Assembly (NCBI GenBank): GCA_951804985.1
Contig: OX638130.1
Coordinates: 109,938,040-110,002,039 of the forward strand
Source of the DNA: Dryomyza anilis
Taxonomy: Eukaryota > Arthropoda > Insecta > Diptera > Dryomyzidae
Length of the DNA stretch: 64,000 nt
Direction: 5' to 3'
Both the position numbers and the translations under genes were made by a program. This document shows, one piece after another, positions 37,878-44,920 of this stretch. Every line of letters begins with the position of its first letter. The stretch's first letter is position 1. Below the pieces are notes generated by a model. That model saw only the letters and a list, made by a program, of their open reading frames with translations. It made no database searches and was not told the DNA's origin.

Positions 37878-40800
37878 TGTTGTATTTGCCGCCTGATTGC
37901 CGCCTATTAGACCCACTAGCTGCTGATTATTCGCATTAACGCCACCGCCGCCCTGCATTAGTAGCTGCTGCTGCGCATTTTGCTGCAAAGCTTCGGCATT
38001 AGTCGCTTGTGAAAGCATTAAATTGTTGCCCAAAACATTGGCATTGGGTGCATTTGCCAGCTGCGCGCTCATAACACGCACGGGCGGTACGCCGCCTGCC
38101 ATACGTATGCCTTGCAGTTGCTGTTGTTGCTGCTGCTGTTGTTGTTGCTGTTGTTGTTGTAAGCCTGCAGCGCCGCTTGCGGCAATGCCCATGCTATCAA
38201 AACGCCGTATTTCTTGGTTAGGATTTTGCCCCGTCTGCTGTTGTTGCATTTGTGACATATCCGGCTTCGTTGGCAGCTGTTGTTGCTGCTGCTGTGAGTT
38301 GCCGACGCCACCAACACCAGGTAAAATACCGCCCGCACCTCCAACAACCAACACATTTGCGCCTTGTTGTTGCTGCTGCTGTTGTTGTTGTTGCGCAGGC
38401 GATGTCAATGTTTGTGGGCCTACCGCACCGCCGGGCGGCGCATTTGACGCAATTAGTTCTTGTAGCATAGGTCTGCGTTTGAGCGTTGCATTGGCGCCGC
38501 CACCAACATTAACATCCCCAACACCACCTACGCCACCAACTCCACCTACACCGCCGCCAACTCCTCCGCCGACGCCACCGCCGCCTGCATTATGTTGATA
38601 ATGCTGCACAACATGATTCTGCCTGAACGGATAGCATATGATGCAGTCGGCATTGCGACACGTCTTGTAATGCAACAAGATCTGACGCGAAGAGGTGCAG
38701 TGCTGCATGGTGCAGTCTTTGCTCTGCTTGCAGCTGGCCATGTGATGCAGCACGTCCATCATTGGCTTGCAGTAGGGCACGGAGCACTTTTCGCGATTGG
38801 GATTTTGTGTTTCGCGTCGATTACATTTGTGCGCGTGTAGCAACAACATAAGTTGTTGTTGAATTTGTTTTTTACGATCCTCGGAGATTTGCGGTGAAAC
38901 GCTGGATGCGGCACCACTAACGCCAGCTGCAGGACCGCCAACCGCTTGTTGTTGCTGCGAAGTGCCGGGCTGTTGTGACGACTGCTGTTGTTGCTGCTGC
39001 TGTTGTTGTTGTTGCTGCTGTTGTTGTTGCTGCGCTAAAAGCATTTGATTTTGTTGCGGTCCACCACCTACAACAACGCCTGGCGGAGCTGCGCGTCCCG
39101 CCATATTGGGCGCCAAAACACCGCCAGCTACCTGCACATTTTGCTGCTGTTGTTGTTGCTGCTGCTGTTGAGCACCAACATTTCCCGCATTGTTGCCATC
39201 AACACCGGCACCACCTCCAAGCCCAATAGGTAAAACGCCAGGGCGATTTGCTTGCATAGCCGCTGCTGTCATATTGGGTGGCACCGCACCACGCTGTGCC
39301 AATTGCTGCGCCATAAGCTGTTGCTGCTGTTGTTGTTGTTGCTGTTGCTGCTGCGCACTACCCTGTGGACCGCCCACTACATTGCCACCAACATAACCAA
39401 CGCCAGCGCCATAAGGCCCATTAGGACCACCTGCTGGACCGCCCACATTAGGCCCACCGCCTACCATGTTATTCAGCTGCCCCGTGCGCAGTGCCAAATG
39501 TCGACTTAACTGCGCCGCCTGTCCGTCCAACATATTTAACTTGCCAATTGGCATATTAGGGTTTTGCATGCGTGGTCCACCGCCAGCGCCAACAACGCCT
39601 CCATTGCCACCAGCGCCGCCGCCTGGTCCAACTCCACCACCGCCGCCCATCATATTTGGATTTGGACCACGCAACATATGTTGCTGACCACCGCCGCCGC
39701 TCACCATACGTCCCATCATGGGACCGTTTTGCATGCCGACACCACCGCCTTGCGGATGATTTGGACCACCCAGATGCATGCCACCCATATTTGGTCCAAT
39801 GGGTCCAACACCAGGTCCGCCAACACCCATCATGCCACCGGGTCCAACGCCGCCAGGAACCGCACCATGTTGCTGTTTGATGGAGTTGACCATGCCACCG
39901 GCGCCGCCCATGACGCCGCCACCGCTATTGGTGATAACCATGTTGCCGAGATTACCCTGCGCAATGCTATTCATGCCTGCAGTAGCGCGAAACAGCAAAA
40001 GAAGCAAATATTTGACGAATTAACACATTTAGTTTACATATTTAGGAAGGTAGCGCTTAAAAGTGTGAGGTTAGGTTAAGAGGTAGGTTATGATTTAGAT
40101 TTTTTTTTACTTAATCTCAAAAATGGTGTGCAAATTTTCGTTTTTTTTTTAATTTGCCCTTGATGTTAGACGGCATCAAGTACTTGGAAGAATTACATAT
40201 AAAACCTACTCCTAACGATTTTTTGTATAAATCAGGTTGGATAATTTCGAATATTAAACACTTTTTGCTCCAAATAAAATTTTGCTCTGAATATCCCATA
40301 CATTAATTCGATACAATTCGCAGTTGCTGATTTTAACTGCATACTCAGCTTGTTTCTATTATATAACGTTCGTTCTTAGGAAAATACTCTCAATTTTCAG
40401 GCCCTTTTCAGCCACAACTTACACACATAATTATAATAATAGTTTGACGCTACAGTCCTCTATGAAATTAGGCCTAGCTCTCACACCATTTTGAGCTGTG
40501 CGTGTAATATTTGTACTTAAAGTGGTGGGACCTACAGTTTAATGCCGAATCCGAACGGCGGGTGAGAGCTTTTCATAGGCAATGTTTTACTCTCGTAGGT
40601 TTGCCATTTACTGCCGATAGGTAGCGCGGTATAGAAAAATGTTTCATTGAAAAGATGTTGTTAGCCCCAGTCCAGGCTTGAACCTGGGCCCTTTCGGCTT
40701 GAAGTTCAACGCACTACCTTTGAGCTACCGACGCACAGTGGGGCAGGGAGTACCAAAAGTTGGCGAAAACCTCAAATGTGTTATTTTTAGAAATCTAAGT

Positions 40801-43800
40801 ATGAGGATTGACTAATATTGTATGAAAATTCAATAATCAACATGAATATGTAAATTATTAAAGTGAAGGAGGTACCTCTTATACAACTGAAATGATTAAA
40901 TTAATATATGTTGGGAATTACGGTAGCTACAGTGATGCAACTTTATAGTAGAATGTTTTATGTTAATATAATGCAGTTCTCGAAATTTCACCTTGATTGG
41001 AAAAGTGGGCGTGGTACCTGTCATATAACATAAATGTTTAAAATGGAAATAAATAATTCTACAGTGATGAAACTTTGTATTATTCAGTTTTTCGTTCATA
41101 TAATTTACTTATTTAAATTTCATCGTGATTGGACAAGTGAGCGTGCTATCTCCCATACAACTATAAATTGTTGAAATTGTTAATATTAGTATAAATGGTC
41201 GATCGCTGAAATGTGAGGCAAAAAATGCAACATTTTCATTGGTGTTTTATAATAATTGTACTAAGTATCAATATAATCAGTTTTGCCGGAGCTTGCCCGG
41301 AACGTTTTTGTTTTCATCTTTATAAATGAAAAATAATTAAAAACAAAAAAAAACGTGAATTTACTCCAGCATTTTTTCTTTCTAGAGTATGAACATTTTC
41401 TAAAACAATAATTTATAGATATTTATATTTTTTTATATTTTTTCTTGCAATTGTTGTGAAAAATTGTCTGTTCGTCAAAAACTGTTAATATTAAAAAAAA
41501 AATGCCGATTTACACGAATTTTTCTCAAAAATGCTACGTAATAGGAAGAAACTGAGTATGCAATAAGAATAAGCATACTTTAAATTTGAAGTAATGATAT
41601 TTTCAGATAAGGGGCATCATTTTATTGAAAATTGATTGTATAAAAGAGTACCAAAATTAAGTTCTCAGGGAATATTTTAATAAGTGGATCAATTAGAAAA
41701 AAGTTAGTAATTTTGATAGTTTGGACTATGCTCTAGACGAATGCAGCTGATGTAAACATAAAAAGAAGAAACTTCTGTCCAAGACTAGTATTTTAATCAT
41801 CAAACTTGTACTTTTTTAATAAATATTTTATATACATGAATTATTTGAGTTTGACTGCAAATTATAAGGAACCCAAACGTACTCAAATTCAAGATATCAA
41901 CGATTCCTACCTACTTATTATAAATTTAAATAAATGTTGCACTAATTAATCTATTTAATAATTGGAATCAGTAAACGTGTATCTCGTAAATAGTGAAAAT
42001 TGCTCGAATAATAGTAAAACAAATGTTTTCTTTTGACTTTTTCTAAAATACGAAAATTTTATAAAATTACGTCTCTTATCAATTTCGATGTGACAAGAAA
42101 TACATTTTTAAATCTAAATAATGCTTTATCTTAATTTTATTATGGCATTATTTTTATAGGTATTGATTAAATTGGAAAAAATGCTGTTGCCCCAAAACAA
42201 AATTTCAGTTAAAATTTATTTGACTTTTAAAAAATCTACATTTAAAGTATTTACAAAAAGTTGACGAATAATTTAGACAAAATGAATGCAATTTTAGGCA
42301 AAAATACGAATACGAGTATTGTGAATTTTTACGAGACACTTTCAAGAGCTTTTTTTTCTGTGCTAATCAGAATATTTCAAAAAAAAAAAAACAATTTTTC
42401 GTTTTTGTATTTTGTGTAGCTTTAGTAAGAAGTAAACGAATGAATAAGTAATTGACATACCTGGCATTGAATTCATGCCCTGTGCGCTGCCATTATTCGA
42501 TATGGACATTGGCATAGAGTTGACCATGCCGCCGGCCATTTGTGCGCCAGTCACCTGCTGGATGCCGGCCGCATTGGGCGATTGTAGATTTGGCGATTTG
42601 CTGCCCAGTTGATTCATGCCGGCAGCGCCCATGGGATTGCCGACCATGTTTTTGTTGCTCTGCAAGTGGAAAATATTTAGTTATTATTTTGAAAAAAAAA
42701 TCTGTATATTTAATACGAAATATATTAAATAAGAAATAGATAAAATTAAAAATTTAAATAAAATAACTAAATGAATATAAAAATAACATAAAAATATTCA
42801 ACAGAGCAATAAAAATAATCTATATGGTCATTTTAGAGGAAAAACGTAGCGAATTCCTTCTGTGAATTTCTTTTCAAATGGTTTAAAATTTCGATAACTT
42901 AAAAAAAATTAACTGCAATTTTATTTGTAATTGTCAATGTAATTTTTAATATTAAAAGGAATAACTATATTCTAATTAGATTTTAATATATTTGAATTTA
43001 AACTAAATAAAATAAATAATCTGAATTTCGAAATATAATTTTCTTAAAAACGTTATGTGATACGAAAAATTGGCGATCTCGAATTACATTTTACGTAATA
43101 TATATGGAGTGTTAAAAAAATATGTCTAAAATTTTAGAATAACATTTTTTTAAAATGTTAAAATTGGTTGAATTTTTTAATTTTGTATTCGAGTTCAATA
43201 TTTCGATTATCGAATGATGAGAACCAGTTAATCTATCGAATGGTATATCCAATTTTAACATTTTTATACTTTAAAAATACAATTTTTGAAAAGAAACAAA
43301 AAAAAAATGTTGACCAATAAAAAAGGTTTTGGTTTTTAACATACTAGAATATTTCATTATAAATTTAAGTTCTCCTATAAATCACTAATTTTATTGTACT
43401 ATATTATGAACTTTGATATCTCAATAAATCTTGAATTGTGTATATAAAATTTATAACTAATATAAGATTCTTTCATTTTAAAATTAAAAAATAAATAATA
43501 AGAAAATAAAATCAATTACTTGTTGCTGTAGTAAATGTTGCAAGTGTTGATTTTGCATTTGACGCAATGGAATGCCGCCGCCGCCACCACCTGCGCCAAC
43601 TGGTCCCACACCGCCACCGACGCCGCCATTAGCATCATCGGCATTGCCATTCATTTGTGGTCCACCGGGTCCGGGGCCCTGTGCAGGCGGTTTATTGGGG
43701 CCGCCAACATTAACACCAAGCGCAGGTCCTCCAGGACCGCCACCACCACCGCCGCCCACAGGTCCAACACCTCCGCCCGCACCCAATTGTTCCGCCCAGT

Positions 43801-43978
43801 TGCTGTTGCTGGAGACAAGTTCATCGGGTAGATTATCCTCCAAAGAGAAAAAATCAGCAGCTACTAAAAACAAATGAAATAATTTATTAAATTATTTGAA
43901 ATCGCCTTATTAAGCCATATACTTACCGGCATCCATTTTGACGCGTTTCTGCGGTGGTTCGTCCATATGATCAGCCAT
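19787..43978 (-). CDS. nej: CREB-binding protein / p300 histone acetyltransferase (nejire), complete 15-exon CDS
   Basis: Nuclear transcriptional coactivator and lysine acetyltransferase of the CBP/p300 family. Coding exons (minus strand, 5' to 3'): 43978-43927, 43863-43520, 42659-42461, 39976-35306, 34946-34660, 34578-34421, 31382-31302, 29001-28062, 27974-27744, 26733-26503, 26414-26017, 25308-24945, 24875-24552, 24412-23747, 20509-19787. Every junction is GT-AG, phases agree throughout, and the total is 9,669 nt (3,222 aa), close to the size I recall for the Drosophila protein. Approximate domain residues: LXXLL (LQHLL) 125-129, TAZ1 558-650, KIX 1018-1102, bromodomain 1760-1862, RING/PHD 1868-1985, HAT about 1990-2345, ZZ 2377-2420, TAZ2 2440-2527, NCBD 2818-2870. 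The start ATG has a good fly context (AACAATGG). Linkers are rich in Gln, Gly, Asn and Pro. No frame disruption is seen, so the gene looks functional. Alternative splicing and UTR limits cannot be read from genomic sequence alone. Confidence 0.97.
21266..21427. mobile_element. palindromic MITE in nej intron 14
   Basis: Left end TTTAAGACTCGATTACACGA followed by TAGAGAAATTAGCTAGAG. The right end on the other strand is TTTTAAGGGCGAGTTTACAG followed by GATAGAGAAAATAGCTAGAG. The imperfect inverted repeats of about 45 bp surround a short centre with no coding capacity. Confidence 0.6.
22959..23291. mobile_element. foldback MITE, copy 1 (nej intron 14)
   Basis: Begins TAAAGGGTTTTTCAACAGGG and ends GCAAAACCCTTTA. 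The two arms of about 130 bp are near-complete inverted repeats (GCGACAGGGACAGCAAAC, GCCGCTCTTTTGACATTTCT, AAGGTTTGCCATTTCATGAT and their complements) around a loop of about 50 bp containing GACTCGTTGTTGGC. Two more copies lie at 29754 and 58679. No ORF of its own, so it would depend on a transposase elsewhere. Confidence 0.85.
23747..24412 (-). CDS. nej: nej coding exon 14 (NCBD/IBiD, polyQ)
   Basis: Residues 2761-2982. The nuclear coactivator binding domain (about 2818-2870) is recognisable from [40 protein letters not shown], the three-helix region that folds with p160-type coactivators. It is followed by one of the longest glutamine runs of the protein (two blocks separated by VM), written with mixed CAG/CAA codons. 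The acceptor is AAACAG and the donor GTAAGT, phase 0. Confidence 0.95.
24552..24875 (-). CDS. nej: nej coding exon 13 (Gly/Gln-rich)
   Basis: Residues 2653-2760, starting [18 protein letters not shown] and ending [12 protein letters not shown]. It is a low-complexity region rich in Gly, Gln, Asn and Met. The acceptor is CTGCAG and the donor GTAAGA, phase 0. The intron upstream is 69 bp. Confidence 0.92.
24945..25308 (-). CDS. nej: nej coding exon 12 (Pro/Gly-rich linker)
   Basis: Residues 2531-2652, starting [16 protein letters not shown] just after TAZ2, as in other fly CBP proteins. A Pro-, Gly- and Val-rich linker follows ([18 protein letters not shown]). It ends [11 protein letters not shown]. 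The acceptor is CAACAG and the donor GTACGC, phase 0. It shows no recognisable globular fold. Confidence 0.93.
25309..26016 (-). other. nej intron 11 (708 bp)
   Basis: AT-rich, with repeated short phrases such as ATTCATAAATATGA, TTCATCAATATTACGAACG and TTCATCATGAAAATAAATG. Similar phrases occur at 765-880 and 2490-2700, so it is probably built partly from a decayed dispersed repeat. No coding frame. Confidence 0.6.
26017..26414 (-). CDS. nej: nej coding exon 11 (ZZ end, TAZ2)
   Basis: Residues 2399-2530. [20 protein letters not shown] completes the ZZ finger. TAZ2 (about 2440-2527) reads [60 protein letters not shown] and [13 protein letters not shown], with all the HCCC zinc ligands visible. 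TAZ2 binds acidic activation domains. The last codon CG/T (Arg) is split with exon 12. Confidence 0.97.
26503..26733 (-). CDS. nej: nej coding exon 10 (end of HAT, ZZ start)
   Basis: Residues 2322-2398. [20 protein letters not shown] and [18 protein letters not shown] are the conserved C-terminal HAT segment. [20 protein letters not shown] then VCD begins the ZZ zinc finger (two CXXC pairs). The acceptor is CAACAG and the donor GTAAGT, phase 0. Confidence 0.96.
26734..27743 (-). other. nej intron 9, purine-rich (about 900 bp)
   Basis: From about 26760 to 27660 the plus strand is almost entirely A and G with scattered T, in GAAGAAGTAGTAGAAG and GTGGGACAAGAAGCAG phrases. The nej pre-mRNA is therefore a long C/T-rich tract that runs right up to the exon 10 acceptor. 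Open frames on the minus strand here (Leu/Ser/Thr-rich) are composition artefacts. Confidence 0.85.
27744..27974 (-). CDS. nej: nej coding exon 9 (HAT autoinhibitory loop)
   Basis: Residues 2245-2321. It starts [13 protein letters not shown] and continues as a Lys/Gln/Asn-rich stretch ([20 protein letters not shown]), the position of the autoinhibitory, autoacetylated loop of CBP/p300. It then returns to the HAT fold with [20 protein letters not shown]. The acceptor is TTTTAG and the donor GTAAGT, phase 0. The upstream intron is 87 bp; the downstream intron is the purine-rich one. Confidence 0.95.
28062..29001 (-). CDS. nej: nej coding exon 8 (PHD and acetyltransferase core)
   Basis: Residues 1931-2244. 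The PHD continues with [17 protein letters not shown] and [13 protein letters not shown]. The HAT core follows. Residues equivalent to p300 catalytic/CoA-contact positions are intact: Asp at about 2105 in AYLDSVHFF (p300 D1399), Trp at about 2142 in [13 protein letters not shown] (p300 W1436) and Tyr at about 2173 in [11 protein letters not shown] (p300 Y1467), with the same spacings as in p300. Also present are [21 protein letters not shown] and [18 protein letters not shown]. The enzyme transfers acetyl from acetyl-CoA to lysines of histones and other proteins. The donor is GTAAGC, phase 0. Confidence 0.97.
29213..29297 (-). mobile_element. LINE 3' coding fragment, copy 3 (nej intron 7)
   Basis: About 85 bp matching copies 1 and 2 (TTGCTAATATCAAAATTTTC, GACGCAGGTATATTGTTC, GCGACTGAAGAACGAACG). 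It is heavily diverged and lies in the same orientation as nej. Confidence 0.65.
29754..30066. mobile_element. foldback MITE, copy 2 (nej intron 7)
   Basis: Same family as the element in intron 14: starts TAAAGGGTTTTTCAATAAGA and ends AAAAAACCCTTTA. The left arm carries an extra GAGCGCTACAAATGTTTTG segment also found in the third copy, and the right arm lacks about 15 bp of the GAAATGTCAAAAGAGCGG segment. The loop is inverted relative to copy 1. Confidence 0.85.
31302..31382 (-). CDS. nej: nej coding exon 7 (81-nt RING exon)
   Basis: A small exon, residues 1904-1930, reading [20 protein letters not shown] then DPLQSQ. It supplies the CXXC part of the RING and the stretch leading to the PHD. 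The acceptor is AACAG at 31387-31383 and the donor GTAAGT at 31301-31296. It restores the Arg codon split by exon 6 and the Thr codon split with exon 8, so the phases fit exactly. It lies alone between introns of 3.0 and 2.3 kb. Confidence 0.95.
31383..34420 (-). other. nej intron 6 (3.0 kb) with A-rich tract
   Basis: From about 32700 to 33900 the plus strand is built almost only of A with single or short T and occasional C (AAAATAAATAAAA-type phrases), that is, long T-rich RNA in the nej sense direction. The part near exon 7 (31560-31980) has GTTGTTG/GTGTGT microsatellite character. No coding potential. Confidence 0.85.
34421..34578 (-). CDS. nej: nej coding exon 6 (end of bromodomain, RING start)
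   Basis: Residues 1852-1903. The first part ([19 protein letters not shown]) completes the last bromodomain helix. The second part ([20 protein letters not shown]...[12 protein letters not shown]) is the first half of the RING, which in this family sits inside a PHD. The last codon is split (AG/A, Arg) with exon 7. The donor is GTATGA. The 81-bp intron upstream is among the shortest in the gene. Confidence 0.95.
34660..34946 (-). CDS. nej: nej coding exon 5 (bromodomain)
   Basis: Residues 1756-1851, almost the whole acetyl-lysine-binding bromodomain. Visible landmarks are [20 protein letters not shown] (ZA loop), the helix B region [33 protein letters not shown] with the conserved Asn of the YN pair that contacts acetyl-lysine, and SRVYRYC. 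The acceptor is CCTCAG and the donor GTTGGT, phase 0. Confidence 0.97.
34947..35305 (-). other. nej intron 4 (359 bp), A/T simple sequence
   Basis: Mostly AATAAAAA-like simple sequence on the plus strand, from the exon 4 donor GTGAGT to the exon 5 acceptor CCTCAG. Nothing else is seen. Confidence 0.8.
35306..39976 (-). CDS. nej: nej coding exon 4 (TAZ1, KIX, polyQ linkers)
   Basis: A 4,671-nt exon covering residues 199-1755. TAZ1 (about 558-650, near 38895-38625) shows the His-Cys zinc pattern, for example [23 protein letters not shown] and CTMQHC. KIX (about 1018-1102, near 37515-37265) has [17 protein letters not shown] and [20 protein letters not shown], including the tyrosine pair that helps form the activator-binding groove in this family. 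The rest is low complexity: many Gln tracts encoded by mixed CAG/CAA codons, Gly-, Ala-, Ser- and Thr-rich runs, and an acidic Asp/Lys-rich C-terminal part with KTEP and KSE/IKQE sites that resemble sumoylation motifs. The acceptor is CTGCAG and the donor GTGAGT (phase 1). Confidence 0.97.
39977..42460 (-). other. nej intron 3 (2.5 kb)
   Basis: AT-rich intron with donor GTATGT and acceptor CTGCAG. It holds a tRNA-derived SINE at 40432-40733 on the same strand as nej. Around 40860-41180 there are decayed direct repeats of the type CAGTGATGAAACTTTGTA and CGTGATTGGACAAGTG. No coding frame. Confidence 0.8.
40432..40733 (-). mobile_element. tRNA-derived SINE, copy 3 (nej intron 3)
   Basis: Full-length copy in the nej sense direction. 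The tRNA-like head (GGTAGCTCAAAGGTAG and CCAGGTTCAAGCCTGG on the minus strand), the shared body and the ATT/AAT tail at 40432-40441 are all present. The A box has small changes relative to copy 1. Confidence 0.83.
42461..42659 (-). CDS. nej: nej coding exon 3
   Basis: Residues 133-198. It contains the conserved [13 protein letters not shown] and [13 protein letters not shown] stretches, which match the fly nejire N-terminal region. The acceptor is TTGCAG and the donor GTATGT, phase 1. Reading continues across the intron as [10 protein letters not shown], which supports both boundaries. Confidence 0.93.
42660..43519 (-). other. nej intron 2 (860 bp)
   Basis: AT-rich, without repeats or frames I can recognise. 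Donor GTAATT and acceptor TTGCAG define it. Confidence 0.8.
43520..43863 (-). CDS. nej: nej coding exon 2 (N-terminal, LXXLL)
   Basis: Residues 18-132. It begins with the conserved [12 protein letters not shown] block, runs through a Gly/Pro-rich linker and ends in LQHLLQQQ. The LQHLL is an LXXLL nuclear-receptor-box-type motif at about residues 125-129. The acceptor is a tandem TAGTAG, so the exon can start at 43863 (as counted here) or at 43860 without changing frame. The donor is GTAATT, phase 0. Confidence 0.93.
43927..43978 (-). CDS. nej: nej coding exon 1 (start codon)
   Basis: Encodes residues 1-17 ([17 protein letters not shown]) and the first base of codon 18. This basic, nuclear-localisation-like N-terminus matches the start of fly nejire. 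The ATG lies at 43978-43976 with A at -3 and G at +4. The donor is GTAAGT at 43926-43921, phase 1. The following intron is only 63 bp. Confidence 0.95.
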
Positions 43979-44640
43979 TGTTCAAGTTTTATTGTTCTTT
44001 TTTTTTTTTGGTAATTTTAGTTTTAGCCAAAATAAAAACTTGACAAATTATTGGAATTGTTTTTGGTTTATTTTTAAATAAAAAAATGTTAACAAAGAAA
44101 TGCTTAAAACACTTTTTACACTATTTGCTAAAAAAAATTAAATAACGTTTGTAACGCGGCGTTTTTAACACTGTTTTTTTTTTAATTTTTTATAAATATT
44201 TTTTATGAAGAAAGTTTTGTGTATTTTTTTTTTATTTTTTATTTATATTTATGCGATGACGATGTTGTTGTAGTTGTTGCTGTTAATGCCGCAGCAGCAA
44301 CAGCGGCGGCGGTAGCAAACACCACTTTCCAAGGCTGTTGCTGTTGACGTTGTCGTCGTAGTCGCAGCAGCAGCACTACTACTTGTTCTGGTTGTTGTTG
44401 TTGCTGCTGTGTTTTGGCTAGTAAACGCTTTAGACCAAATTTCGAATATTCCAAAAAATTCAAAACGTTGTTTGGCGTAGAAAATGCGCTCGCGTGCATT
44501 TTGTGTCAAATTTTTTGACAGTCAGTCGCAGGTGCTGCTGTTTTTGTTGTTGATGTTTGTTGCAATTGCTGCTACTATCGTCAGCAATATGTTGCTGCTA
44601 ATTTTTTGCTCTGTTATTAAGCAATGTTTCAGTTAAGTTT
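43979..44640 (-). promoter_or_regulatory. probable nej 5' leader, opa-type CAG/CAA-rich
   Basis: Immediately upstream of the start codon. On the nej sense strand, 44240-44420 is rich in CAACAACAGCAG-type triplets, and two overlapping short upstream frames (86 codons each, 44499-44239 and 44509-44249) open here. No splice acceptor is needed to reach the ATG. The transcription start is not identifiable. The leader assignment rests on position and on the leader-like triplet content. Confidence 0.5.
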
Positions 44641-44920
44641 TTGCAAATAGCAAACATTTTATATAGTTTTATTTAAATTGCACTCTTAACTGTAAATGAA
44701 AAAAAAAATAAAACAATTAGCTAAAAATTACACTATAAATAAATTAATAATTAAATATATCGTGGCACAGTTTAAAATTTATAAATTTCAAAAGTTCACC
44801 GTTTATTTTTAAAATTTGGAATTTTAAAATTTTTCGTTATTTTTAATATTTTTCAAACTAAATAATTTTATCAAATAAATATAAATTTTGTTGTAAGCTC
44901 ATTTCTCATCCGATTTGAGT

